39,930 nucleotides of DNA from assembly GCA_002067365.1 (NCBI GenBank), contig MVRK01000068.1, forward strand, positions 1 through 39,930, written 5' to 3'. Under the pieces are notes generated by a model, which did not search any database, was not told the origin of the DNA, and worked only from the letters and a program-made list of their open reading frames with translations. How positions within the stretch are numbered: the stretch's first letter is position 1; the number at the start of each line of letters is the position of its first letter. The stretch is from Methanosaeta sp. PtaU1.Bin060 (lineage in GTDB: Archaea > Halobacteriota > Methanosarcinia > Methanotrichales > Methanotrichaceae). Of the stretch, positions 26,113 through 33,624 are shown piece by piece. A program made the translations under genes and the position numbers.

Positions 26113-27855
26113 ATGCGTGCAGCGCTGAATTGGTGCCTGAAAGGTCTGAAGATAATTATATTATTAATCTTCCTGATGGAGACGGTCGCCGCTGAGGATG
26201 TACATTACGGCACCATCTATGGGCAGGTCTATGATGCCAAGACCAAGCAGCCGATCTCAGGAGCATGGGTGTATTGCCAGGAGGCCAAATGCCCGATGCA
26301 GCTGACAGACTGCGAGGGACGCTATGCCATCAAGAATGGCATCCAGCCGCTTGGCACCTACACCATCGAATGCGCAAGATATGGATATCAATTGAAGAAG
26401 AACATAACCCGAACAGATTCCAGAGGCAAAGCAAATGCGGACTTCAGTCTAGAGCCATTATCAGCTGCAGAGAGCTCTGACTCTCTTCAGAGAGCTTCCA
26501 ATGGCTCTGTGCCACATCAGAGCGAAAGCCGGAAGGCCGAGACGACGCCCGGGTCTGGAAAGGTATCTGGCACGGGCAGCATCAGAAAGGAATATCGCAT
26601 AATGAATGGTGCAAATGATCATGCCAATCTGTCTGTAGATATATTAAATGCCACATATTATGAATATGAGTACAATATTCATTCAGATGAGGCGCGATGC
26701 CTTGCCGACCTGGATTTGGCTGTCAAGAAGGCAGAGAGCATCACATGCTCAGGGATTGCAAAAAACAGAGACGGCATCCCTGCAGACATAACCATAAGAA
26801 TGAAAAATGGGGACTTGACGTACAGCAATTATGTCGTCGCCTCTGATCAGGGCGTGCAGGCCTCTCAGAATATAATTGAGACGACCGGCAGAGATGTTGA
26901 CGTCAATGGCGAGGCACTCGGAGATGATGATGCAATCATGGCGAACATCATCCGTGCGCGCCACAGCGAGAGCCTCAATGGCACCCAAAAGATATCAGCC
27001 GGCGAAGATACATCAATATGCACCAGCGTCAATGCCGTAGCCGGGCCTCTGTATATCTGGTCTTATACGGTGGCCGAAGATCACATCATCAACGCCACTG
27101 CAGATGTTGCCGCGGGCTCTGCGTCAGTCAATCAGAGCATGAACCTCACTGGTGCATATCAGAGACTAAAGGGGATGACCGGCGGGTCTAGCCTGGAGAC
27201 ATCGGCGAAGAACACTGCTGGAAACGGGAGCCATCTGTATGCAACAGCTGGAAGTGGAGATCTTCAGCTGTCTCAGCAGGCTTCAGCCGCAGACGCTTCA
27301 TATGAGATGAATTATGAATACATGCCAGTCAGATATTCAACAGGGACATACGATACAGAGTATGCAAGGGCGAGCTCAGAGGTGAACTCTGACAAAAAGG
27401 CAGCCAACGATTTGCTGGCAAGTAACTGCGAACAGATGCATGTTTCACAGAAGACTGATCTGGACAAGGATCTTCTGACTCATATAGGCCTTGATGCAAT
27501 CGCTGGGCCTCTGGATGTCAGGTCCTATATAGCAGCCGAAGATCGCATCCTCGACGCCACTGCAGATGTTGATGCAGGTTCGGTGAGCATCGATCAGGGC
27601 GTAAATCTCACAGATGCCTCTCAGTCCTGCAAGGGTGTGGCCGGCGGATGTATGTTCTTCACTGCGATCACGAACGCTGAAAAAAAGACAACAAGGGCAT
27701 TTACCACTCTTGGGAGCGGTAATGTGATTGATCTTGCTCAACTTGCCTCACTGAAAGACGCCTGGTACAGAGTAGAATATGAATACGTGCCTGTCTCCTA
27801 TCAGACGGGAACATATGATACAGACCTGAATACGAGCCGGATCGATAGGTACTGA
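26113..27855 (+). CDS. Large secreted protein with CarboxypepD_reg-like domain and duplicated repeat
   Basis: A 580-residue exported protein with a signal peptide (LKIIILLIFLMETVAAE). Residues about 30-115 form a carboxypeptidase-regulatory-like beta sandwich (GTIYGQVYDAKTKQPISGAW ... CEGRYAIKNG ... GTYTIECARYGYQL). A serine/threonine-rich linker and a third, partly related segment follow (to about residue 300). Residues 308-416 and 462-571 are tandem copies of a roughly 110-residue unit, each opening AGPL and closing TGTYDT. N-glycosylation sequons are frequent. The function is unknown; an S-layer or surface role is inferred. The ATG of mtrA lies 1 nt after its stop, which is unexpected for a secreted protein and a cytosolic enzyme. 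Confidence 0.8.
   Translation: MRAALNWCLKGLKIIILLIFLMETVAAEDVHYGTIYGQVYDAKTKQPISGAWVYCQEAKCPMQLTDCEGRYAIKNGIQPLGTYTIECARYGYQLKKNITRTDSRGKANADFSLEPLSAAESSDSLQRASNGSVPHQSESRKAETTPGSGKVSGTGSIRKEYRIMNGANDHANLSVDILNATYYEYEYNIHSDEARCLADLDLAVKKAESITCSGIAKNRDGIPADITIRMKNGDLTYSNYVVASDQGVQASQNIIETTGRDVDVNGEALGDDDAIMANIIRARHSESLNGTQKISAGEDTSICTSVNAVAGPLYIWSYTVAEDHIINATADVAAGSASVNQSMNLTGAYQRLKGMTGGSSLETSAKNTAGNGSHLYATAGSGDLQLSQQASAADASYEMNYEYMPVRYSTGTYDTEYARASSEVNSDKKAANDLLASNCEQMHVSQKTDLDKDLLTHIGLDAIAGPLDVRSYIAAEDRILDATADVDAGSVSIDQGVNLTDASQSCKGVAGGCMFFTAITNAEKKTTRAFTTLGSGNVIDLAQLASLKDAWYRVEYEYVPVSYQTGTYDTDLNTSRIDRY
27034..27360 (+). repeat. Repeat unit 1 in the secreted protein
   Basis: Encodes residues 308-416, starting AVAGPLYIWSYTVAEDHI and ending YSTGTYDTE. 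It aligns along its length with unit 2. Confidence 0.65.
27496..27825 (+). repeat. Repeat unit 2 in the secreted protein
   Basis: Encodes residues 462-571, starting AIAGPLDVRSYIAAEDRI and ending YQTGTYDTD. The shared anchors with unit 1 are AGPL, AEDxIxxATADVxAGS, NLT, YEY(M/V)PVxY and TGTYDT. Confidence 0.65.
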
Positions 27856-27856
27856 A

Positions 27857-28513
27857 ATGAGCGATTCAATGAACAAGGCCGATGGCGCTACGGCTGAGGC
27901 GTCCAAGAGGGGCTACGAGGATTCATGGCCGCCTGTTCGGGGTGACTACATTATCGGCAACCCGGCTGCAGGAGTGGCTGTAGTGACCCTGGCAAGCCAG
28001 GTCTTCGCACGGGAGAGCCTTGACGCCCGCACAGTTCGAGGAGCTGCAATGATAGGCCCCTGCGTGACTGAGAACCTGGGAGTCGAGAAGGTGGTGGCCA
28101 ATATAATCTCAAACTCCAATATCCGCTTTCTTCTGGTCTGCGGCGCCGAGTCGAAGGGCCACCTGCCGGGCAACACGATTCTTGCGCTTCACAGGAACGG
28201 CATCGATGATCAGGGCAGGATCGTGGGATCGAGGGGTGCCATCCCCTTCATCCAGAACCTGCCGCCTGAGGCTGTAAAGCGCTTTCAGGAGCAGGTCGAG
28301 CTGGTAGACCGCATCGGCCTTGAGGAGAAGGCGGAGATCGAGCGGCTGATCGAGGAGTACAATGCCCTAGCGCGGCCTTACCCGGAGGAGCCCTTCCAGG
28401 TCTTCAGGAGAAGGATCAGGCCCGAGTTGGCCGCCGCCGGGGAGGGCGATCTGACCTTCGGCGAGGGCGTTGTCGCTGACACATCTTCGTGGCTTGTTTT
28501 TTCTGAGGTGTGA
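27857..28513 (+). CDS. mtrA: MtrA-like cobamide-binding methyltransferase subunit, soluble form
   Basis: MtrA carries the cobamide that receives the methyl group from methyl-H4MPT in the membrane-bound, sodium-pumping Mtr complex. The 218-residue chain has the family blocks WPPVRGDYIIGNPAAGVAVV, GPCVTENLGVEKVVANIISN, IRFLLVCGAESKGH and GAIPFIQNLPPEAVKRFQEQ. The histidine corresponding to the axial cobalt ligand of MtrA (His84 in Methanothermobacter) is present as His102 in SKGHLPG. The protein ends TSSWLVFSEV with no C-terminal membrane helix, unlike Mtr-complex MtrA (about 240 residues with an anchor). It starts 1 nt after the upstream gene (an ATG at 27869 is the alternative) and mtrH follows after 3 nt. 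None of the other mtr genes (E, D, C, B, F, G) is in the window. Confidence 0.9.
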   Translation: MSDSMNKADGATAEASKRGYEDSWPPVRGDYIIGNPAAGVAVVTLASQVFARESLDARTVRGAAMIGPCVTENLGVEKVVANIISNSNIRFLLVCGAESKGHLPGNTILALHRNGIDDQGRIVGSRGAIPFIQNLPPEAVKRFQEQVELVDRIGLEEKAEIERLIEEYNALARPYPEEPFQVFRRRIRPELAAAGEGDLTFGEGVVADTSSWLVFSEV

Positions 28514-28516
28514 TAA

Positions 28517-29434
28517 GTGTTCAGGTTCAGGCGCGAGCAGTCAGTCGTGAACGTGAGCGGCGTGAAGCTCGGAGGACAGCCGGGCGAGCTGGCGACTGTT
28601 CTTTGCGGCACCATCTTCTACCAGGGACATAGGGTTGTGAAGGATGAGGAGAAGGGCCTCTTCGATCGCGAAAGGGCGGAGGGGCTTGTGGCCAGGCAGG
28701 CAGAGCTGGCTGAGGAGACAGGGTGCCCCGCAGTGCTGCACCTCTACGCCAGGACTGCAGATGCCTTCGAGAGGTATCTCGACTTTGCCGAAAGGTCCTG
28801 GGGCGGCCCCATCATCGTCGACTCTGCAGATCCCGCTGTGCGCGCTTTCGCTGCGCGGCTCGTATCCGAGCTGGGGTATGCGGACAGGGTCATATACAAC
28901 AGCATCAGCCTCGCCAACTCCGAAGAGGAGATGGATGCCGTCAGGGATTCGGAGGTCGACTCGGCGATCCTTTTGGCCTACAACCCCTCCGAGCCGGGCG
29001 TCGATGGCTCCCTGAAGGTTCTGGAGACAGGAGGCTCTGTGATGGTGAAAGGCCTGATAACCCTGGCGAGGGAGCTGGGATTCGCCAACCTGCTCGTCGA
29101 TCCCGGTGTCTTGCCCCTGGGAAGCGGAGCTGGAGCTGCGTTGCGCTTCTCAGTGGTGGCTAAGGCGAGGCTCGGTTTGCCCGTCGGCTCTGGAATTCAC
29201 AATGCTATGAGCACATGGGCTTGGCTGAGAGAGAAGGAGACGACATCCAGAAAATGCTGCGACGCAGCTGCTGCGGCGATGCAGCTTCTAGCAGCAGCCG
29301 ACTTCCTCCTCTATGGCCCCATAGAGAACGCCGATTTCATCTTTCCTGCGGCTGCCATGGCCGACATCCTGATCGCCGAGGCTGTGAGCGACCTGGTAGA
29401 GGATGCCGGCCATCCTCTGCACAGGCTAATCTGA
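28517..29434 (+). CDS. mtrH: MtrH-like methyl-H4MPT:cobamide methyltransferase
   Basis: MtrH is the soluble subunit that moves the methyl group from methyl-H4MPT to the cobamide on MtrA. The 305-residue TIM barrel begins FRFRREQSVVNVSGVKLGGQ and has LCGTIFYQGHRVVKDEEKGL, PIIVDSADP, RVIYNSISLANSEEEMDA, ILLAYNPSEPGVDGSL, LPLGSGAGAALRFSVVAKAR, LPVGSGIHNAMSTWAWLR and FLLYGPIENADFIFPAAAM, all matching methanogen MtrH. It starts with GTG at 28517, preceded by GAGGTG. It forms an operon with the soluble mtrA. Either the two replace the usual genes or they are extra copies; the rest of the genome would be needed to tell. Confidence 0.94.
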   Translation: MFRFRREQSVVNVSGVKLGGQPGELATVLCGTIFYQGHRVVKDEEKGLFDRERAEGLVARQAELAEETGCPAVLHLYARTADAFERYLDFAERSWGGPIIVDSADPAVRAFAARLVSELGYADRVIYNSISLANSEEEMDAVRDSEVDSAILLAYNPSEPGVDGSLKVLETGGSVMVKGLITLARELGFANLLVDPGVLPLGSGAGAALRFSVVAKARLGLPVGSGIHNAMSTWAWLREKETTSRKCCDAAAAAMQLLAAADFLLYGPIENADFIFPAAAMADILIAEAVSDLVEDAGHPLHRLI

Positions 29435-29494
29435 CGATGACAGCCTTTATCGCTTCTGGCCCTGACCTTCGGGCTCAAATTTTATGCTGAAGGA

Positions 29495-29503
29495 TTTTAT
29501 ACC
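29495..29503 (+). promoter_or_regulatory. TATA box for the phosphomevalonate dehydratase genes
   Basis: TTTTATACC ends 20 nt before the ATG at 29524, so the message would be leaderless or nearly so. A second, weaker TTTTATG lies at 29479-29485. Confidence 0.45.
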
Positions 29504-29523
29504 AAGGACTCTCGATCGATATC

Positions 29524-30768
29524 ATGTATCTTTCCCGCGAGGAGGATGGCATCCTCCAGGGCGATCAGGGCGAGACACTGCGCAGGATGATGGAGATCCT
29601 CGTAGCCCTGGGGGACATCTACGGTGCCGAGAGGCTCGTGCCAGTCAGGAGCGCCCAGATCGCGGGCGTCTCCTTCAAGAACATCGGCGAGGCTGGCCTT
29701 GAGTGGATCTCGGACCTGCAAGGGCATGTGGCTGTTCCAAGCATCCTCAATCCAGCCGGCATGGACCTAGAACGGTGGAAAGAGATGGGCATCGACGAGG
29801 ACTTCGCCGCCCGCCAGAGGGAGGTGGTCCGGGCCTATGAGCGCCTGGGCGTAACAGCGGACTGCACCTGCACCCCCTACCAGATCCATCCCGACCTCGT
29901 CAGGCGGGGAGATCACCTCGCCTGGAGCGAGTCGTCTGCTGTATCCTATGCCAACTCGGTTCTCGGCGCGAGGACGAACCGCGAGGGGGGGCCATCCGCA
30001 CTCGCGGCGGCCCTGGTGGGCAAGACGCCCCTCTACGGATATCACCTGGACGAGAACAGAAGGCCGACCCACATAATAGCGGTAGACGCAGATCTGAAGG
30101 GTTCAGACTACGGTGCCCTGGGGTTTCTCGCCGGGAGGATAGTGAAGGACGGCGTGCCCCTCTTCAGGCTTCGAGGAAGGCCGGAGCAGGACGATCTGAA
30201 GGCGCTTGGCGCTGCTATGGCAGCCAGCGGCTCTGTCGCCCTCTACTTCGTCGAGGGTCTCACGCCATACCCCGCTTCTGGATCGTCCTCGCAGAGAAAT
30301 GATCGTGGGAACGAGAAGAGCAATCAGTGGATCAATAAGAATATTGACAAAAAAATCGAGAGGGAAGCCGCTGAGAAGATCGCGCTGGAGAACAAAGATA
30401 TCGATGAGGTCTACGAAAGATATCCCCCAGGCGATTCCGAGATGGTGGCCCTCGGCTGCCCCCACTGCTCCAGGGCAGAGCTTGAGAGGATCGCCGCTCT
30501 TCTGGATGGCAGGAAGGCCCGAAGGGAGCTGTGGGTCTGCACCGCCAGGAGGATCGCCGAGGCATCTCCTGATCTCGTGTCAAGGATCGAGAGGAGCGGT
30601 GCGAAGGTGATCTGCGACACCTGCATGGTCGTCTCCCCTGCGAGCGAGAGATTCAGGAAGATGCTCGTCAACTCCGGCAAGGCATTGTCGTACATCCCCG
30701 GCCTATGCGGCGTCGAGGCAGGCTTTGCGAGCACCGAGGATTGCATCAGCATGGCAGAGGAGGATTAA
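29524..30768 (+). CDS. Phosphomevalonate dehydratase, large subunit (aconitase X)
   Basis: Aconitase X large subunit, which in most archaea dehydrates 5-phosphomevalonate to trans-anhydromevalonate phosphate in the modified mevalonate pathway to isoprenoid lipids. The 414-residue chain has AERLVPVRSAQIAGVSFKN, then the cysteine region ADCTCTPYQIHP (Cys114, Cys116), WSESSAVSYANSVLGARTNR (the active-site segment), GCPHCS (Cys312, Cys315) and CDTCMVVSP (Cys364, Cys367), sources of the Fe-S cluster ligands. Residues about 250-280 are an unusual hydrophilic insertion (SGSSSQRNDRGNEKSNQW and on), noticeably AT-rich. The small subunit gene follows after 3 nt. Confidence 0.93.
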   Translation: MYLSREEDGILQGDQGETLRRMMEILVALGDIYGAERLVPVRSAQIAGVSFKNIGEAGLEWISDLQGHVAVPSILNPAGMDLERWKEMGIDEDFAARQREVVRAYERLGVTADCTCTPYQIHPDLVRRGDHLAWSESSAVSYANSVLGARTNREGGPSALAAALVGKTPLYGYHLDENRRPTHIIAVDADLKGSDYGALGFLAGRIVKDGVPLFRLRGRPEQDDLKALGAAMAASGSVALYFVEGLTPYPASGSSSQRNDRGNEKSNQWINKNIDKKIEREAAEKIALENKDIDEVYERYPPGDSEMVALGCPHCSRAELERIAALLDGRKARRELWVCTARRIAEASPDLVSRIERSGAKVICDTCMVVSPASERFRKMLVNSGKALSYIPGLCGVEAGFASTEDCISMAEED

Positions 30769-30771
30769 ACC

Positions 30772-31167
30772 TTGGAGTTCAGATGCCACAGGGTCGCCTC
30801 GGGCTGCGCCTGCGGTCCGGCGCTCGTCACGAGGGAGCCGATATCCTTCCTCGGAAACGTCGATCCGGAGACGGGCAGGGTCATCGATCCGTCTCATGAG
30901 CTTTGCGGCAAGTGCGTCAGCGGGAAGGTGCTCATCTTTCCGGGGGGCAAGGGCTCCACAGTCGGCTCCTACGTCATATACCAGCTGAAGAAGAGGGGCC
31001 TGGCACCAAATGCCATGATAAACCTTCGGGCGGAGCCCATCGTCGCAGTGGGCGCTATCATCAGCGGGATTCCTCTGGTGGACAGAGTGCCCGAGGAGGT
31101 GCTCGGGATTGCCGAAGGAGCAGAGGTCTTGGTTGACGCCGACGGAGAGGTCGTCGAGGTGCTCTGA
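30772..31167 (+). CDS. Phosphomevalonate dehydratase, small subunit (DUF126/AcnX swivel)
   Basis: The 131-residue small subunit forms the swivelling domain that covers the active site of the large subunit. It has RVASGCACGPALVTREPISF at the start, then GNVDPETGRVIDPSHELCGK, a serine/glycine loop FPGGKGSTVGSYVIYQLKKR, and a C-terminal IPLVDRVPEEVLGIAEG. Translation starts from TTG at 30772, 3 nt after the large-subunit stop, so the two are coupled. It ends just before the convergent artA-mptD operon (31168-31201 between them), with no obvious hairpin or T-tract. Confidence 0.93.
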   Translation: MEFRCHRVASGCACGPALVTREPISFLGNVDPETGRVIDPSHELCGKCVSGKVLIFPGGKGSTVGSYVIYQLKKRGLAPNAMINLRAEPIVAVGAIISGIPLVDRVPEEVLGIAEGAEVLVDADGEVVEVL

Positions 31168-31201
31168 CTGCAAAGGCCGACCCAGTCCAAAGAAAATCTG
31201 G

Positions 31202-31510
31202 TCAGAGAAGCCGCATCAGCGGATAATCCTTTCTTGCGTCGTACTCCAGCCTGGCGCTGACACGCTCACCCTCGTACTCGATCTCCACCTCGGCTGTGAT
31301 CATGCGCCCCGCCAGCTCTCCGTACCCGAAGATGTTCTCCTGCAGCATTTCCCTGTCTATTCTGACTTCGACTCTTCGAACATAGGGCTGAAGCGATATG
31401 CTCTCCTGCATGGCCTTCTCAAGGCTTCCTGCAGAGGCTTTGCCCACAGGCGCTCCCACGAACTGATGGTAGAGAGCGCCGAGCTTTATGCCCGCCTCGA
31501 AGGCGGCTAT
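31202..31510 (-). CDS. mptD: Archaeal dihydroneopterin aldolase MptD (DUF372), noncanonical start
   Basis: MptD makes 6-hydroxymethyl-7,8-dihydropterin for the methanopterin/folate-type pterins of archaea. The chain AAFEAGIKLGALYHQFVGAP, SLEKAMQESISLQPYVRRVE, NIFGYGELAGRMITAEVEIE and DYPLMRLL is typical of DUF372. No ATG, GTG or TTG occurs in this frame between the pssA body and that conserved start. The only positional candidate is ATA at 31510-31508, inside ATAG with the pssA stop, giving 102 residues and continuing the operon's 4-nt overlap pattern. A -1 shift from pssA at CGAAAAG (about 31514-31520) would instead fuse the two. A reading frame extending to 31999 is a shadow apart from this C-terminal part. 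Confidence 0.8.
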   Translation of the reverse strand: MAAFEAGIKLGALYHQFVGAPVGKASAGSLEKAMQESISLQPYVRRVEVRIDREMLQENIFGYGELAGRMITAEVEIEYEGERVSARLEYDARKDYPLMRLL

Positions 31511-32178
31511 TTCTCTTTTCGTAGGCGTGAGAACACCACCGGGCTGATCATGTAGATCATGATGATAGCAATGAGCAGAAGGGCTGCATAGGCGACATCC
31601 TCCTGCTGCCAGATCAGAGATGCAGCTGCCAGGATCATCAGGCCGAGGATACAGAGGGCCCTGATGTCGCGCACCTTCGGATAGGGGGCGCTGCTCACCA
31701 TAAGAAGAGCCAGAACCAGCATGAGAAAGATCGTTGGGATCGATTTTCCATAGAGCACGCTCGCCGCCAGGAGGATGCCAGCTGCAGGGACGGGAAGCCC
31801 CTCGAAGGACTGGTCGTTCTTGGGGGTGGCATTGAACCTTGCCAGCCTCAGCAGGCCCGCGAGCAGATAGAGAAAGCCTGCCTCCAGGATGAAGGGCTGC
31901 CCTCGGAAGGCTGTGACGGCGAGGAACGCGGGCGCAGCTCCAAAGGAGATCAGATCCGCCAGGGAATCTAGGTCTGCACCAATGAGGCTTGAGCCCCACC
32001 TCCTGGCAAGAAAACCATCGATCCCGTCTGAGACAGCCGCGAGAAGGATGAGCACAACTGCAGACTGCATGAAGTAAGGAGCTTCAGCCCGGCTTGCCAT
32101 CAGCAGCGCCGAGAATCCGAGGAGGGCGTTGAGAAGGGTCACACAGTCGGCCGGCTTCAATTCCCGAAGGACGTTCAT
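31507..32178 (-). CDS. pssA: CDP-alcohol phosphatidyltransferase, archaetidylserine synthase
   Basis: It joins CDP-archaeol and L-serine to form archaetidylserine, an integral membrane enzyme. The 223 residues contain the CDP-alcohol phosphatidyltransferase motif, DGIDGFLARRWGSSLIGADL followed by DSLADLISFG, with the aspartates that bind metal. Several membrane helices follow (GFLYLLAGLLRLARF, VLYGKSIPTIFLMLVLALLM, LLLIAIIMIYMISPVVF). The ATG at 32178 overlaps the asd stop in ATGA, and its TAG stop overlaps mptD. With artA and asd upstream it makes the known archaeosortase/archaetidylethanolamine neighbourhood. Confidence 0.94.
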   Translation of the reverse strand: MNVLRELKPADCVTLLNALLGFSALLMASRAEAPYFMQSAVVLILLAAVSDGIDGFLARRWGSSLIGADLDSLADLISFGAAPAFLAVTAFRGQPFILEAGFLYLLAGLLRLARFNATPKNDQSFEGLPVPAAGILLAASVLYGKSIPTIFLMLVLALLMVSSAPYPKVRDIRALCILGLMILAAASLIWQQEDVAYAALLLIAIIMIYMISPVVFSRLRKEK

Positions 32179-32762
32179 GATCGCTTCACCGCAACAACAG
32201 TCTCCCCGGCGCGGACCTTATCGCCCACAGAGACCACCACATCGTAGCACTCTGGGAGGGTCACCTCGACCCTCGATCCGAAGCGGATCATGCCGATCCT
32301 CTCTCCCCGAAGAACTCGATCACCGGCATTAACGTAGCAGATGATCTCCCGGACGATGGTTCCTGTGATCTGGCGAATCTCCATCTCTCCGTCTGAGGTC
32401 TTGATGCAGATCTTGTTCTGCTGGTTGCGGCTCGCTGCTCCCATGAAGGCAGGGAGATGCCCGCCCCTTATGTGCTCTGTCTCGACCACGATCCCATCAA
32501 GGGGGGCCCTGTTCACATGCACATCGACCGGCCCCATGAAGATGGCGATCCGCCTCTCTGAAGCCCGGATTATTCTGCCGTCCGCTGGCGAGACCATGCC
32601 CTCGCCGCCAGGCATCCTGTCTGGGTCCCTGTGGAAGAATATCATGAAGAGGGAGCCCACCAGCGCCGCGGCAGAGATGTACCAGCTTCCGGCTGCAGCC
32701 ATCGCCGCTGTCAGGAAGAGAGGAACAGAGATCCAGGCTGTGGAGTTCCTGGCGAGCCTCAA
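32175..32762 (-). CDS. asd: Archaetidylserine decarboxylase (phosphatidylserine decarboxylase family)
   Basis: It decarboxylates archaetidylserine to archaetidylethanolamine. The 195-residue proenzyme has an N-terminal hydrophobic segment, then the family blocks MVSPADGRIIR, IFMGPVDVHVNRAPLDG and MIRFGSRVEVTLP. Gly162-Ser163 is where such proenzymes cleave themselves to form the pyruvoyl group; the usual 'LGST' reads FGSR here, as in short archaeal/bacterial forms. It starts with TTG at 32762, overlapping the artA stop (TTGA), and pssA overlaps its end (ATGA). Haloarchaeal work links ArtA, PssA and PssD, so these are likely partners. Confidence 0.94.
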   Translation of the reverse strand: MRLARNSTAWISVPLFLTAAMAAAGSWYISAAALVGSLFMIFFHRDPDRMPGGEGMVSPADGRIIRASERRIAIFMGPVDVHVNRAPLDGIVVETEHIRGGHLPAFMGAASRNQQNKICIKTSDGEMEIRQITGTIVREIICYVNAGDRVLRGERIGMIRFGSRVEVTLPECYDVVVSVGDKVRAGETVVAVKRS

Positions 32763-33538
32763 GCTGCATCCTCTCCCGGGTGCTTGATCACCGCTGCCAG
32801 CTCATCTATATTCGAGAGAAGCTCTGGCAGGAGCCTGAATACAAGGTAGGCCACAGCCAGAAGCGCGAGCGTCGAGCCGACCTTGGCGATGAGATTGTGG
32901 GCGACATAGAAGCTGTCGGCTCCGAACCAGTCCCAGCCGTAGGCCAGGAGAACGAAGCCGTTTCTCACTATGTTGAGGAGATAGATCGTGAGCGTCGAGG
33001 CCGCCAGAGCCGCCAGCTTTCGTCCCGCCGGAGCCTGCACGGAGACTATCACACCTGCAAAAAGCGCGATGCTCTCGATGGCTGTGCAGGCGAGGATGAT
33101 CTCCACTGATCTGCCGTTCAATGTCATTGTGTTCCAGCTCACCAGGGCCACTGGAATCGAGAGCGACCTGAGAGAGGCAGCCGTCACAAGAGCTGTGAAC
33201 CCTATAAGCCCATCCCTGAGCGAGACTATCTCGGAGAATGGAAAGTAGATCATCCCGCAAACGCCTGCAGCATAGCTCGCCCAGGCGCATGCCCTGGAGC
33301 GAGAGTCCTTTTTCAGGATTATCCAGGCTATGTAGAGGCAGAAGAGGGCTGCGAAGAGCACCAGGGCTGCGTTGAAGTAGTCCTCCGCGGCCATATAGTG
33401 GCCGGGCTGGCCCAGCCAGAAGAGCGCGAAGAGCACCCAGCCAGGCACAGCTAAAAGGCTTCGGTTCACCAGCGCCGATGCCAGAAGAAGGAGCAAGCCA
33501 ACCCATAGAACATTGGAGATCAGCCAGTCCAGGGACAT
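32759..33538 (-). CDS. artA: Archaeosortase A-like membrane transpeptidase
   Basis: Archaeosortases cut PGF-CTERM surface proteins and attach them to lipid. This 259-residue protein is polytopic, with about eight membrane segments. The catalytic cysteine lies in LACTAIESIALF (Cys151), the conserved arginine in LNIVRNGFV (Arg192), and a third position, His214, in VAHNLIAKVGS; in Haloferax ArtA the third residue is an arginine, so alignment should decide which residue serves here. It starts the artA-asd-pssA-mptD operon; asd overlaps it by 4 nt. I find no PGF-CTERM tail on any protein encoded in the window. Confidence 0.9.
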   Translation of the reverse strand: MSLDWLISNVLWVGLLLLLASALVNRSLLAVPGWVLFALFWLGQPGHYMAAEDYFNAALVLFAALFCLYIAWIILKKDSRSRACAWASYAAGVCGMIYFPFSEIVSLRDGLIGFTALVTAASLRSLSIPVALVSWNTMTLNGRSVEIILACTAIESIALFAGVIVSVQAPAGRKLAALAASTLTIYLLNIVRNGFVLLAYGWDWFGADSFYVAHNLIAKVGSTLALLAVAYLVFRLLPELLSNIDELAAVIKHPGEDAA

Positions 33539-33624
33539 AAGGCTAGAAGTACCACAGGTTTATTTAGAATTATCTGCCTACGGAGGTCTATAGTGATTTG
33601 ACAGATTGGTGCCCTCCATGAGGC
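33539..33624. promoter_or_regulatory. Divergent promoter region between artA and the protease gene
   Basis: The AT-rich core AGGTTTATTTAGAATTA (about 33556-33572) can be read as a TATA element on either strand (TTTATTTA one way, CTAAATAAAC the other). It separates the artA operon and the protease gene. AGGT and TGGTG follow on the plus strand. Confidence 0.45.

Noticed and set aside
28055-28070. Suspected loss of the cobamide-ligand histidine in MtrA (GPCVTENLG)
   Set aside because: That block does not hold the ligand. Counting from the Methanothermobacter protein as I recall it, His84 falls in the later SEVQGH block, which here is SKGH with His102 intact.
31511-31999. The upstream part of a long minus-strand frame that ends with MptD
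   Set aside because: It is proline/arginine-rich and out of frame with pssA, which occupies the same DNA and has a clear family match. Only the last part (31202-31510) is real.
32802-33506. 234-codon minus-strand frame inside artA
   Set aside because: Overlaps artA in another frame; low-complexity composition and no start signal.
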